The translations under genes were made by a program, and so were the position numbers. Below are positions 10,741-22,060 of a stretch of DNA of 64,000 bases, one piece after another. The notes beneath the pieces are model-generated. The model made no database searches. It was not told where the DNA came from and saw only the letters and a program-made list of their open reading frames with translations. Origin of the DNA: Rhytidiadelphus loreus (Eukaryota > Streptophyta > Bryopsida > Hypnales > Hylocomiaceae); assembly GCA_947034895.1 (NCBI GenBank), contig OX344762.1, positions 70,550,981 to 70,614,980 on the forward strand, in the 5' to 3' direction. How positions within the stretch are numbered: the stretch's first letter is position 1; every line of letters starts with the position of its first letter.

Positions 10741-10934
10741 TCCCTGCCCTGTCCAAGACGTCCCCGCCGTGATGGAAACGTCCGCGCCCTGACGGAAACG
10801 TCTGCGCCCTGACGGAAACATCCGCGCCCTGATTTCAATGTTGGAAAATTTCAAAAATGAAAGGTGTCCGAAACGTCCGACCCGTCCGCCCGTCCGGTCC
10901 GATCACTCCGACCCGTCCAGTATGACACCCCTGA
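10741..10934. repeat. GC-rich 20-bp subterminal repeats and right terminus of the hAT element
   Basis: About four tandem units of ACGTCCGCGCCCTGACGGAA (with variants) at 10,757-10,833, followed by CGTCCGACCCGTCCG-type motifs and the proposed terminus ending CACCCCTG at 10,934. Subterminal repeats of this sort bind transposase in hAT elements. Confidence 0.6.
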
Positions 10935-11371
10935 TATTTTCTATTGTTGTAAACTTTTGAAGATTGAACTTTGTTGTATGTTCATTAAAAATTAACCTCC
11001 TATTTCTTTAATTGTATATGCAGGCAACAAAATTGGAACAAAGTCGTTGGAAGCTACTTGTAATTCACTTCATATTATTGTAAGAAATATAGTCTCTATT
11101 GACTTGTGTAAATAATTCATTGTGATATACATATTTTATATTTGCGATTAATAAATTATAAATGTCATTGAAAGGAGTTACATTCCTTCTTATATATTCC
11201 CTCTCCAATATAATTGTTTCTTGTATATCTTTAAAATCATATGTATTTGTTTTTAACTACATGAAATCTTTTATTCAATTGTTAAATCATTTTAATGTAT
11301 GATTGCAAATATGCTTAGGTATCCTACAACTGTTGTATGATTTGTTCAATTCATAGTTCAACTTACATATC
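10935..11371. other. AT-rich non-coding stretch
   Basis: No open frame or repeat identified; flanks the right end of the hAT element. Confidence 0.4.
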
Positions 11372-12313
11372 AATAAAAAAATGACTACTTGGAGTCACAA
11401 AGTGATTATAATAATTTCCAAAAAATGACTAGGTGCTCTCAATATGACTGAGAAGGGTCGTTTTACAAATCATCAAAAAATATGACTCACCGCAGTCATA
11501 TTTCACATGACTACAAAATATGACTCACCATAGTCATATTCCACATGATTGCAAAATATGACTCACCATAGTCATATTTTACATGAGTGCAAAATATGAC
11601 TTACCGTAGTCATATTCTACATGACTGCAAAATATGACTGACCATAGTTATATTTCACATCATCAAAAAATATGACTCACTGTAGTGATATTCCACAAAA
11701 TATGACTAACCACAGTCATATTCCACGTCATCAAAAAATATGACTCAATGCAGTCATATTCCACAAAATATGACTGACCGCAGTCATATTCCACGTTACC
11801 AAAAAATATGACTGACCACAGTCATATTCCACTCATCAAAAAATATGACTGACCACAGTCATACTCCACTCATCAAAAAATATGACTCAACGCGGTCATA
11901 TTCCACAAAATATGACTAACCAGTCATATTCCACATCATCAAAAAATATGACTCAATACAGTCATATTCTACAAAATATGACTGACCAATCATATTCCAT
12001 GTTATCAAAAAATATGATTCAACGCAGTCATATTCCACGTAGGATTTTTTCATTAACCCGGGCAGCTCAATAAAAAGTCAAAGAAAGTCAAAATATACGC
12101 CTTGTTGGCATACTATGGCTAATTATAGGTATTTATACCCCTTAATTTATATGACTGTCAATATGACTGATGTCTGAAGCGACTGCTTCAAAACGACTAC
12201 TGCAGTCATATTCCAAGTCATCTACAGTGATTTGTGCGCTAGTCATATTTTTTGATTTTACGACTGACTACAGTCGTTTTTTGCAGTCATAAAACACTGC
12301 TTTTGTTGTAGTG
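11372..12313. repeat. Array of TATGACT...AGTCATA inverted motifs ending in a CACTA-type terminus
   Basis: More than a dozen units, each an imperfect hairpin (ATATGACT, 5-8 nt loop, AGTCATAT) separated by spacers such as TCCACATCATCAAAAA. Units vary by substitutions and spacer length. The array ends in ACACTGCTTTTGTTGTAGTG at 12,313; read inward this is CACTACAACAAAAGC, a typical plant CACTA (En/Spm) terminal inverted repeat. I found no partner terminus upstream. Best reading: the subterminal repeat block of a truncated or rearranged CACTA element, inserted in the gypsy remnant that begins just beyond it. Confidence 0.65.
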
Positions 12314-12322
12314 TTCACCCTC

Positions 12323-14600
12323 TCATGAAGTGTTGGTACTACTTTTTTGTTGCCATCCAGTCACACTTGAAGCAAATGAGCCCCCTTCCACACAAACCGT
12401 TTGGCTTGTTTTAGAATATGATCTCTCATTGACCAATGTTGTGGCCGCCAATTCATTATGCTTCAAGTATTTTATTACTTCCACATTATCAAAAATATCC
12501 TTAGCAGTACCAAACTCTTTACTTCTATCTGCATCCATCGTCATCACAATGGCTTCCTCAGTAGTGTCTCTAGTCATAGCCAAAATACTCAAGTAGGTGG
12601 TACAATGCCATCCTAATAACGAATCTTTTCCTACCTCTATGTGCCATTGAGCCCCTATAGAGTCCACTTAGTTAAGACTTGGATTGTGATCCAAACTGTC
12701 AACATCCATATTCACCAAATCGGCTCAATGTATGTTTTTAAAATCGTACTTCATTAGCATGAGGGCCATTGTGCAAGCTTCCATGTGAGCTTATTGGACT
12801 CTATTAGCTACTTCAATGGTTGGTAATCTGTCACCAATAGAAATTTGTTGCCATATAAATAACAACAAAAATGAACAATAACTCAAACCACCGCTACACT
12901 CTCCCTCATATGACCTATATTGTCCCTTTGCGTTGTTGAAATGACTGGCATAAGCTACAGTGAGCTCTTTGCCATTATTGTTCATTTGAATTAGCACCGC
13001 ATCAATCCCTAGTGAGCTCCAATCCGTATGTAATTGATATGACCTACCAGAAATTGGCCTTCTCAATATTGGTGCCGATGCTAATAATTCCTTCAATTGC
13101 TTGAAGGTGGCCTCTAAATCCTCTCTCCACATCTAATGTTGATCATTTCTTGTTAGCATGGTCAATGACTCAATGGCTTTGCAATTGCACTAAATGTCTT
13201 TACAAATTCCTGGTAGTAATTACACAAACCCTAAAATGCTCGCAATCTACTCACATCCTTCAACCTTGGAATAGAAATCATCACCTCCACTTTGCTAGCT
13301 ACTACTCTCAATTCACTAGGATATATCAGATGGCCCAAGTACTCTATATGATCATAATAAAACTTATATTTACTTGGATGTAGTTTTAAGCCTTGAAGTC
13401 TTAGTCTAGCAAACACATCCATCAAGTGAACTATTGTTTTTGGTTAATGTTATAGACAATAATGTCATCAATGTAGCATTTAATAAAATTCAAGCCAGAA
13501 AATATGCAATCCATAATTTTTTGAAATTCCATTGGTGCATTTTCAAACCAAATGGAAAGAACTTCCATTGATATAAGCGGCCCTTCCCATTCTAATCAAT
13601 TCTCCAAAATACCGTCTTCTCCTTATCACTTTCTCGAATACCAAATTGGTGATAGCTTGACTAGAGATCTAAAGTACTAAATACTTTATTATGGCCAATA
13701 GCGTCGAAATTCTCTTCTAGTGTTGGCATTGCATAATAGTTTGACTTTGTGAATTTATTAATTCTATGATAGTCCCTACACATCCTTTTCTCTAACCAAT
13801 TTCCATAAACGTTCTTTTTAGATGGCATAGTCATTGTTGATGCTTACTCACAATCTGGTGAAGCTAACTCCACTAACCCTGCCTCTAATAACTCTTTGGT
13901 GTGGGCTTGAATCATTTTGCATTCTTCCTCGCTATACTTGTACGACTTGTGATAAATTGGTGCATCATTTGTCAAGTTAATTCGTACCTCTTGCCCTTTT
14001 AATACTCCCAAATCCTTAAAACTAAAGGAAAAATAATCCATGTATTCTTTAAGGAATTCTTGTTCTTCCTTTGCCTCTGCTTCATCCTCTAGGCCTACCA
14101 ACGATTGTCAAGTTTCATTAGTCATTGTTTCCTTCTTATCTTCTTTTGAAGTAGGTTTTTCCACCTTTAGTTGCTATTGTACACCACCTAGAACAAAGTC
14201 CTCTTGCTCCACCTCAGCCATGCTATATTGCTCTTCAACTTGGCTCAAATGCCATAGTTCTTCTGTTTGGACCTAAAAGTCTTTTTCAAAGAATAATTTC
14301 TCCACGTGCTCTGATTCAATTTTGTATTTGACCATTTCTTCTCAACTAGGCCAATTGTGGGCAGATAATTATCCACCCTTGGTAAATAAACGGACACAAC
14401 CAGGTTCTAGGATTTTACGTGAATTCTATCCTAACGGGTGACTAAGCGTAGGCCCATTGTACCTTCCAAGCAATGGATCTTTTTTCTAATGTTCCTAATT
14501 TCCGTCGGTGACAACAGAGTTGCCTCGATTGGCAAGGAGATAGCTTGGGCTGACCGCCCCTTAACGATAACCTACACAAACTAACACCAAATCTACTCTA
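12323..14600 (-). pseudogene. Ty3/gypsy retrotransposon pol remnant (protease end, RT, RNase H)
   Basis: Decayed coding sequence in several frames, read from 14,600 downward. Near 14,560-14,440 is a fragment after the protease (LEGTMGLRLVTR). At 14,101-13,844 is the RT N-terminus (PIYHKSYKYSEEE, KELLEAGLVE). At 13,475-13,464 the RT catalytic YIDD motif is still present. At 13,425-13,231 is the RT thumb (KLHPSKYKFYYDHIEYLGHL). At 13,132-12,791 is RNase H (QLHTDWSSLGIDAVLIQ, VAYASHF). The connection domain and the start of the pre-integrase region follow (DIFDNVEVIKYLKH near 12,500). Frameshifts and stops are numerous. No integrase is seen: the sequence stops where the CACTA-like array begins at 12,313, which probably cut it. 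Confidence 0.85.
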
Positions 14601-14639
14601 ACCTATGGAAAATTAAGGCTAGATGGCCCTTCTAACTAC

Positions 14640-15530
14640 CGAGAAGGAATTTCTATGTTCCTTCCATGGTTTTCTATGTTAAATTGATTTTTCCTTTTTA
14701 ACACTGAATTCCTACGTTAATTCCTACTTCCTAAAGGATTTACCTTTTTACTTAGATTTTTTATTGCCCTAATGGACTTATAATTCTTGCTTAACTTTTG
14801 CCTACCTACTTCCTAATACTCCTAATTCATCTTCGCGCTTTTACTTCCTAATCTAATTGGTTTCACTAATTAGTTCGCTTCTTCTTTCGACCCTAGCTAA
14901 ATGCATCTCCTAATTTTTTGTCCTAATTCCTTGTTTAAGTTTTCGACTTAATTTCTTGATGTGGTTATCTAACGCAACTTCCTATTTAATGATTGACCCC
15001 CTCTAATTTCGCTTCCTAATTTAATGTTCCTTCCTAATCTAATTCTAACTCCTAATTCGGCTTAGCCCTTAATTTAATGTCGACACTTAGTCTAATTCTT
15101 TTACTTTTAGGTTAATTTTAACTTTTACTTTGGTTTTCTAATTTAACCTTTTTTCCTAATCTGATTTTAATTACCTAAGGTAATATTCAACCGCTAATTC
15201 AGTTTTAACTCCTAATTTGATTGTTTTGTTCCTAGATTAATTTTAGCTTCTAATTTGGTTTTCTAATGTTTTTCGGTTAATTTGGACTCCAACTGCTAGC
15301 CAATACCTAAATTTATCCTTTCTTATTCCTAATTCTAAGTTTTCGTCGTAATTTCACTTCTAGCTTAACTTGTCATAATGTGGTCGATCTACGTTCAATT
15401 TTTACGTATAAGATGTTTTCGGAAACTTCTCATCCTAAGTTTTTGCGCCTAAACTTATGATTCTCGCTAATCCCTACTCGCTAATCCGTATTAATCACTA
15501 ATTACTAGAACTAGCGTAAATTAGGGAAAA
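14640..15530. repeat. CCTAATTT-rich low-complexity tract
   Basis: About 0.9 kb dominated on the plus strand by CCTAAT, TTCCTAATTT and TAATTTAATG words at irregular spacing, with few purine runs. No fixed period and no open frame. Probably a degenerate low-complexity or very old repeat region, possibly the gag or leader side of the neighbouring minus-strand gypsy element. Confidence 0.5.
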
Positions 15531-16189
15531 AAACATGAGGACTTAGTTTAATGACTTAATTGATTGTTGCCAACACTCGCAATATCTCCCTCCATACCTC
15601 TGGCCATGTGTTCATACTCCATAGTAGACACGTATTTGGAAATGCCTAAGGCTTTAAATTTAGAGGAGTAATACACGTATAGATGTCCTAATTGGTCTCC
15701 TTCCTTCTCCTTATCTCTCCCTCTTTTATTCTAGCACTATTCCACCAAACTTTAATGTGGTCTTACACCTATGACGCTAATTAATTGAAGGGCTACCTAT
15801 CTTCTTATATCGTCATATTTTGCGTCATCCTAATCCTCCTTCTAATGGCCACCAAGTACTCTTGGGATTTCCTTACACCTTTTAGGACTAAATCACTATT
15901 GATCATCTCCCTCCTTCCTTTTTCTGTTTAGTCCTATCTTCCCTCTAATCCCCACTCATTGTTTCGGAGTGATGTTGTGGTGGTGAGGATGTGCGTGCAG
16001 GTTAGACGTTTTGGTGCAGACCCTTCTTTCTAATTCCTTCCTCCCCCTTTAAGGATCTTTTCCTTGGTATTAACTTCACATGGCGATTTTTGGTTGCTTG
16101 TTTTGTCTTGTATTTTCTCTTTTCCTCCTGGAGTCCAAACACCAAACTCGAGACCCAAATCCGCTCACACCTATCTAACCCCTAATCCT
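15531..16189. other. Unassigned non-coding stretch
   Basis: Pyrimidine-rich sequence with short minus-strand frames (e.g. MEYEHMARGMEGDIASVGNN near 15,570-15,630) but nothing recognisable. Could be further decayed retroelement leader or gag. Confidence 0.35.
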
Positions 16190-16327
16190 CCTCTCCTCCT
16201 AACCCCTAACCTTTGGACCCTCACTCCCTAGACCCTCTTTGGTGACTCTCGACCCCCGCGGCAACCCCCGATACCCCTACGGATCCCAACACCTTAGTGG
16301 ACCACGGTACCCTTGCGGACTCCCGAC
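16190..16327. repeat. GC-rich degenerate minisatellite, left part
   Basis: Irregular ~20-bp units of the type GGTACCCTTGCGGACTCCCG. The same repeat continues at 21,840-22,060; the hAT element 16,328-21,839 is inserted between the two parts, directly after CTCCCGAC. Confidence 0.7.
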
Positions 16328-16500
16328 CAGGGTTGTTCGTTGCGACAGCGTGACACCGCGACAGACAGACGTCGCGCGACGTCTAGTAGAGCCCGCGTGA
16401 CGTCACGAAAAGTCAAATTTACCTTTGACTTTATATAAAATTATCCCCCTCCAGCTGGATGCCATGTGGCATCTACATGGCAAACTCAAGGGGCGCATAC

Positions 16501-16620
16501 GGATACTAGGCGACTGCATGTAGGGGCGACTGCAGGTAGGGGCGACTGCAGGTAGGGGCGACTATAGGTAGGGGCGACTGGAGGTAGGGGCGAGTGGAGG
16601 TAGGGGCGACCTCTTGTAGG
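16501..16620. repeat. GGGGCGACTGCAGGTA short tandem repeat
   Basis: About seven units of roughly 16 bp (GCGACTGCAGGTAGGG and variants). The same GTCGCCC core, inverted, appears at the opposite end of the element (21,481-21,660) and inside it (18,193-18,516). Confidence 0.85.
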
Positions 16621-17515
16621 AGTGATTTGTAGTGCAATTCAAAATTGCCACTTCTGCTGTAGTCATCCAAGAAAATAGAAAAAATATTTTTTGGAGAATC
16701 TAACCGTAAGATCTTGTACTTAAGTTGTCTAAGATCATGTGGTAAAAATTTCATAAAGTTTGGCCACATAGATTGGAAGATATTAGCATTCAAAGTTGGA
16801 AAAAAAAATTGAACTTTGGCTTGCAATTTCAGATGACTTTGACCACCATTTGTGGAAAAAAATTGCACTATAAACTCTAAATTTAAAAAAATTATGTTGA
16901 AAAATTGAATTGAAAGTTTAAGCAAAAAATTTCAATAGAAACACACTTGATTTTCATTTTTTAAGAAATTGTTGAATAGAAGTTGGTCTATGATTGAATG
17001 AAAAACTAAATTGTTAATAGCTTTAAGTTGGAATTGAAACACTATAAGCACAATGGTGAGATTATTCTAGTAGACAAATTTACCTATATTAAACAATTTT
17101 CAAAAAAATTGTATAAATTACATTAAAAAATATATCATATAAGATGTTTTTTCAAAAAATTATTTAGATTGTCTAAAAGACAAGATTGTCCATAATTTTT
17201 TCATTGCTAGTCCAAATGGAATGAATCAAAGCTTCACATGTACACAAAAATATAATATTTGAGGGAAAAAAATTTAATATTAATTGACTTATTGTAATTT
17301 TTTTGTTGCTTGCTGACCTCTATTTTCAGCTTAGGGTGGCATAAATTTTGCTTTTGGACACCAATTGAAGAAAAATTTATATTCTTACAAAGATGATGTA
17401 CTCTTCTATCCTCCAAAAAAGTTCAAAAAATGAAAATGAAAATTGAGACTATATGCACCTACTTGAACTCTTTAAAGTCCTTCAAAAGGACTCAAGTTGG
17501 TCCTTTAGGGGTTAA
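16621..17515. mobile_element. TTAA-family MITE copy, left arm of the hAT element
   Basis: Family order preserved (AAAATTGCCACTT, AACCGTAAGATCTTG, CACCAATTGAAG) and an intact terminal GGTCCTTTAGGGGTTAA ending at 17,515. The opposite terminus is replaced by the GGGGCGAC repeats. It is inverted relative to 20,555-21,470. Confidence 0.6.
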
Positions 17516-18192
17516 AACTCAACTTTATTTTTGTACACTTTTACACACATTAGTTTAGAAGCAAATAAATTAAAGTACATTGTTTGGAAAAAATTACAAA
17601 ATATTTGCACAAAAGAATTCAAATTCAAGATTCAATACATAGACCTTGGCACCTAGCGTTTTGAATATTTAATATTTTTTCTAAATGGCACATCATATAA
17701 AAAGTGGTTAATGTATTTACTTTCCTTTTCAAAATTTAGAAGCATGAAATGTGACCTATGTTTTTATTTGTACTAACATAATAACAACATGTCCTATTAC
17801 AAAACATCAATGCCATAAACAACTTCAAGGGCTTTATCAACCATGAGTAGCTTTTCCACCTATCTACATATTAGTTGCTTTTTTGAATCAGGTTCAATGA
17901 CTATATCCACCTTCCTCACAAAGTACCTCATTACTAATGTGTTTTCAAATATTCTATTGTCATATTTGAGTAGTTGCGTGGATGAGTGTCTCTAAAGTAG
18001 CACCTGTGACCTTACTATAAGTAACTAAAATCAAAAGAGTCCTTTTATTGTTGACCACATCGTCAAATATTTGTTTCTACTTAGGATCTCTCATTAAAAA
18101 GCGTATAATCTCTGTCCTCACTTGTTGGTGTACAACTTTGAATTAGAAGCACATGTCATTATATCACCATATGCTTAGTGATGTCAATTTTA

Positions 18193-18516
18193 GTTGCCCC
18201 TAGAAACCCCCAAACGGCCCAAATTTGCCAATTTTTGGACAAAGGGAGGGCCATTCTTTCCACTTCCACCCGCAGTTACCCCTTACCCGAGGTCGCCCTT
18301 AAGAAGTCGCCCTGACCCGCGTTCTCTTCCATGAGAGGTCGCCCAAGACCCAAAGTCGCCCCTAGAAACCCCCAAACGGCCCAAATTTGTCAATTTTTGG
18401 ACAAAGGAAAGACCATTCTTTCCACCTCTACCCGCAGTCACCCCTTACCCGAGGTCGCCCTTAAAAAGTCGCCCTGACCCGCATTCTCCTCCATGAGAGG
18501 TTGCCCAAGACTCAAA
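18193..18516. repeat. 162-bp tandem duplication with GTCGCCC motifs
   Basis: Two adjacent copies (18,193-18,354 and 18,355-18,516), each starting GTYGCCCCTAGAAACCCCCA and ending in GTCGCCCAAGACYCAAA-type sequence, with a handful of substitutions between them. Confidence 0.9.
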
Positions 18517-18869
18517 GTTACTTGAAAAACGCATTGGATTGCATTTTTTTGGTGATGAAAGTAGAAATTGACAACTTCATTAGAGTCAATTATTTTTGTT
18601 TTAGTTTGCTAGGTACATTAGTGGACCTACGTTGTTAGGTGAGCTAAGTAAATGGAACTGGATGAGATCAGATTTCATAGTTTTGACACCTAATCTCATT
18701 TATTAGAAATGAAAGCTCTTCTAAAAATCTAGTTGCTTTGGATTCTCTATAGTACTACTTGTATTTGATAATATATTGTTTGATCTATTAATCAACTCTA
18801 GTATATAAATTTTATGGCAAGATGTCATCTTCTATTGAATAGTCAAGTTTTGCAAACATGCAATTTTGT

Positions 18870-20535
18870 TAAATATATATCAATGGTTCATTTTCATTTA
18901 TTCGATTGGGATTACATGATATGAAATAAATCAAATAAGAAAGATCATACATATCTCTCCATCTATTTTTTTGTATTTCAAAATCATTTGATAAATTATA
19001 CACTTATAGAATGACTATTTGAGATTTGTTTAAATCCGTAGGGGAAATTTTCATTTAAATCTCTTCCCCACTAATTTAGAAGTGAATATGGTAAATAATT
19101 CATAAGTACAAAGATGTTTGGAGAATCAAGAAAATTAAATGGGGAAGGTATTCCAAATATTTTCATGCATTACTTTGTATTTTGAAATACACTTCATAAA
19201 TTATAGACCCCTTTAGTAGGATAATTCGTTGAAATTTGCATAAATTAAATCAAAAGGGGAAGTTTTCATTTAAATTCCTTCCCCACTAATTTTTTAAGTT
19301 AGAGATGAAGGTGGTAAATAATTCATAATTACAAAGATGTTTGGAGAATCAAGAAAATTATATGGAGAAGGTATTGTAAATATTTTCATGCATTATTTTG
19401 TATTTTGAAATACACTTCATAAATTATAGACCCCTTTAGTAGGATAATTTGTTGAAATTTGTATAAATTAAATCAAAAGGGGAAGTTTTCATTTAAATTC
19501 CTTCCCCACTAATTTTTTAAATTAAAGATGAAGGTGGTAAATAATTCATGAGTACAAAGAAGCTTGGAGAATCAAGAAAATTAAATGGGGAAGGTATTGC
19601 AAATATCTTCATGCATTATTTTGTATCTTGAAAAACAATTTATAAATAATACACCCATAGGATAAGTCTTTGAGATTTGCATAAATCAAAAGAGGAAGTT
19701 TTAATTCAAATCTCTTCCTTTTAATTTTTAAGTTAGAGACAAAGGTGGTAAATAATTCATAAGTAGTTGAGTACAAGGATGCTTGGAGAATCAAGAAAAA
19801 TAAATGGGGAAGGTATTGCAAATATCTCCATTCATTATTTTGTATCTTGAAAAACAGTTGATAAATAATACACCCATGGGATGATTCTTTGAGATTTGCC
19901 TAAATTAAATAAATAAAAAGGAAGTTTTAATTCAAATTTCTTCCGTCTAATTTTGAAGTTAAAGATGAAGGTGGTGAATAATTCATAAATAGTTGATTAT
20001 AAGGATGCTTGGAGAATCGAGAAAATTAAATGGGGAAGGTATTGCAAATATCTCCATTCATTATTTTGTATTTTGAAATACATTTGATAAATAATACTCC
20101 CATAGGATGATTATTTGAGATTGCATATATTAAATCAAATGGAATAATTCTTATTTAAATCTCTTTCTTCTAATTTTTAAGCTTGAAATTAAAGTGGTAA
20201 ATAATACATGAGTATGATGAATTGATGATACTTGGAGGATAGTGAAACTCAAAATGGAAAGCTCTTTCTAAAATCTACATTTTATTATTTTGTATTTTAA
20301 AATCTACTCCATAAATAATACCCTGGTAGGATGACTTTTAGAGATTTGCATAATTCAAGAGGAGAAGCTCTAATTTAAATCTCTTTCCTCTATTTTTAAA
20401 TTTTAGATGAAGGTGGTAAATCATACATAAGTATGATGATGCATAGAGAATAGAGAAAATCAAATAGGAATGTTTTTATACAAATCTTCAGAGGGTGTTC
20501 AAATTTAAAATCCACTTGTTAAATAATACACTAAT
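18870..20535. repeat. Satellite-like array of ~223-bp units, about seven copies
   Basis: The anchor GGTAAATAATTCATA or close variants recurs at 19,090, 19,313, 19,536, 19,747, 19,973, 20,196 and 20,415 (spacing 211-226). Each unit contains GGAGAATCAAGAAAATTAAA, a TTTTGTATTTTGAAATAC block and CTCTTCCCCACTAAT. Outer copies are more diverged than the central ones, as expected of unequal-exchange homogenisation. Confidence 0.9.
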
Positions 20536-20554
20536 AGGATTTTAATCTCTAAAC

Positions 20555-21470
20555 TCTCATTGTCTTCACAAGGGGCAAATGGATTTTGGCCAAGTTCCTA
20601 TATGGTCAAATTTTTATGAAAAGATACTAAAAAAAAATTAGCTTTCTAGGAATGTCATTTTTATTTTAATTGGTGCCTAGGAGCAAGAGTTATACAACAA
20701 TTAGCTTTGATCTAAATTAAATCATTTGGATGAGTAAAAACAAATCTTGAAAATTTTGAATTAAAAATTAATTTTTTTTTTCATATATTTTATTTTATTT
20801 TCATATGGAAAGCTTAAAAAAAAGGGTTTAGGGTTTAGCTTTTATTCATTTCATTTGGATTTATGATATGAAGAGGTTGCCAAGAAGTTGTAGAGCATCT
20901 TGTTTTGCAATCAATTATAATATTGATTTGTAAAATATAGGTATAGGATTTGTTTTTGAGTTCAATTTTCAGAAAAATTCAGAACAAATAGGTCCACCAA
21001 TTTAACATTGATTGTTAGAACAATCTCACTATTGGAATTAGTGAGTTTTAATTCCATCTTAGAGCTATTAATGATTTAGTTTTTCCCTCTATGATACCTT
21101 CTTCTACTAAATAAAATTTTAAATAATGAAAATTACATTATATTTTCAACTTTTATTTTTTCTATATTTTCAACTCAATTTTGAATGATGAAAAAAAACT
21201 AAATTCAAGATCTACAATTCAAACTATTTAAGTTAAGAAGATTTGAAGTCTCTTAAACTAGTTTGCCATTGTGCCAAAAAAACACAATTTCTTCACTTTG
21301 AATGCATTTATCTTGCAATCTATGAGGTCAAAATGTCTGAAATTTTTTCCATGCATTCTCAAACTATTCTATTGCAAGATCCTATGGTAACATATGGAAA
21401 AAAAATACCATTCTAAGTTTTTTTTCTCTTTGCAATTTGCACAAAAATGACAGTTTTGAGTGTTTTTTGA
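20555..21470. mobile_element. TTAA-family MITE copy, right arm of the hAT element (inverted)
   Basis: Recognisable family blocks in the opposite orientation to 16,621-17,515 (TTGGCCAAGTTCCTAT, AACAATCTCACTATTGG, GCAAGATCCTATGGT, GACAGTTTTGAGTG). Its outer terminus is missing and replaced by GTCGCCCCC repeats, mirroring the left arm. Confidence 0.55.
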
Positions 21471-21480
21471 CAATTGCAAC

Positions 21481-21660
21481 AAGGAGGTCACCCCCTTGGA
21501 CCAGAAGTTGCCCCCTTGGACCAGAAGTCGCCCCCTTGGACCAGAGGTTGCCCTAATTTTAGAACCCGTACTCGCCCCATTTGTACTTGCACGCGCCCCC
21601 ATCCGCGGTCGCCCAAGGCTGAAGTACGTGCGCCCCTACCTGTAGTCGCCCAAGTTGGCT
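21481..21660. repeat. GTCGCCCCCTTGGACCAGAA short tandem repeat and relatives
   Basis: Three 20-bp units (GGTCACCCCCTTGGACCAGA type) followed by dispersed GTCGCCC motifs: the inverted counterpart of 16,501-16,620. Confidence 0.8.
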
Positions 21661-21839
21661 TTCCACATCATTTTGTAAACCTTGCCACGTAGGCAAAATC
21701 TATTTACTGTGGGGTAAATTTTTTTACCCCTCCGCGACGCGATGTCAAGTAAACTCGACACTTGGTGACACATGACACACGACATCAGATGTCATACACA
21801 ACGCCTAAACCCAAAAATATGTCAGACAAGACAACCCTG

Positions 21840-22060
21840 CTCCCGACACCCCAGCGGACCCTGGTACCCCTGCGGACTCCCGACACCCGCAAACCCCGAT
21901 ACCCTTGCGATGACCCAACACCCTGGCGGACCTCCGACCCTTATGGATTTCTGATACCCCAACGGTGACCCCAACACCTCCGGTTGACCCCGGTACCCCT
22001 GCAGACTCCCGACCCCTGTGGTGACCCAGACCCTTACAACCCAGACCCTCACGACCCAGA
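21840..22060. repeat. GC-rich degenerate minisatellite, right part
   Basis: Continuation of 16,190-16,327 after the hAT insertion: CGGACCCTGGTACCCCTGCG, GGACTCCCGACACCC and similar units, ending in CCCAGACCCTCACGACCC. It begins with the second copy of the target duplication CTCCCGAC. Confidence 0.75.

Larger units (their letters stand above)
4430..10934 (+). mobile_element. hAT-superfamily DNA transposon (autonomous-type), 5' end uncertain
   Basis: Extent inferred from inverted GC-rich subterminal motifs: GTCAGGGCGTGGACG-type copies at 4438-4540 and the reverse complement (ACGTCCGCGCCCTGACGGAA, 20-bp units) at 10,745-10,840. The right end is proposed at 10,934 (GTATGACACCCCTG; read inward CAGGGGTGTC, a hAT-like terminus). 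I could not find a matching left terminus or the 8-bp target duplication (right flank ATATTTTC), so the left border may be at either GC-rich block or lost. Confidence 0.5.
16328..21839. mobile_element. 5.5-kb non-autonomous hAT-type element with perfect 8-bp target duplication
   Basis: Left end CAGGGTTGTTCGTTGCGAC at 16,328; right end AGACAACCCTG at 21,839, giving a 9-bp terminal inverted repeat CAGGGTTGT. Both flanks carry CTCCCGAC (16,320-16,327 and 21,840-21,847), a perfect 8-bp target duplication as made by hAT transposases, and the flanking GC-rich minisatellite is continuous once the element is removed. Inside, from each end inward: GGGGCGAC-rich short repeats, a TTAA-family copy in inverted orientation, and a central 223-bp satellite. 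No transposase is encoded, so movement would depend on an enzyme supplied in trans. Confidence 0.85.

Noticed and set aside
11372..12313. CRISPR-like array of repeats and spacers
   Set aside because: Units are imperfect, spacers are themselves repetitive and of uneven length, the context is eukaryotic, and the block ends in a CACTA terminus.
16328..21839. LTR retrotransposon, because of similar GC-rich blocks at both ends
   Set aside because: The internal blocks are inverted, not direct; the ends are CAGGGTTGT inverted repeats with an 8-bp duplication, which fits hAT.
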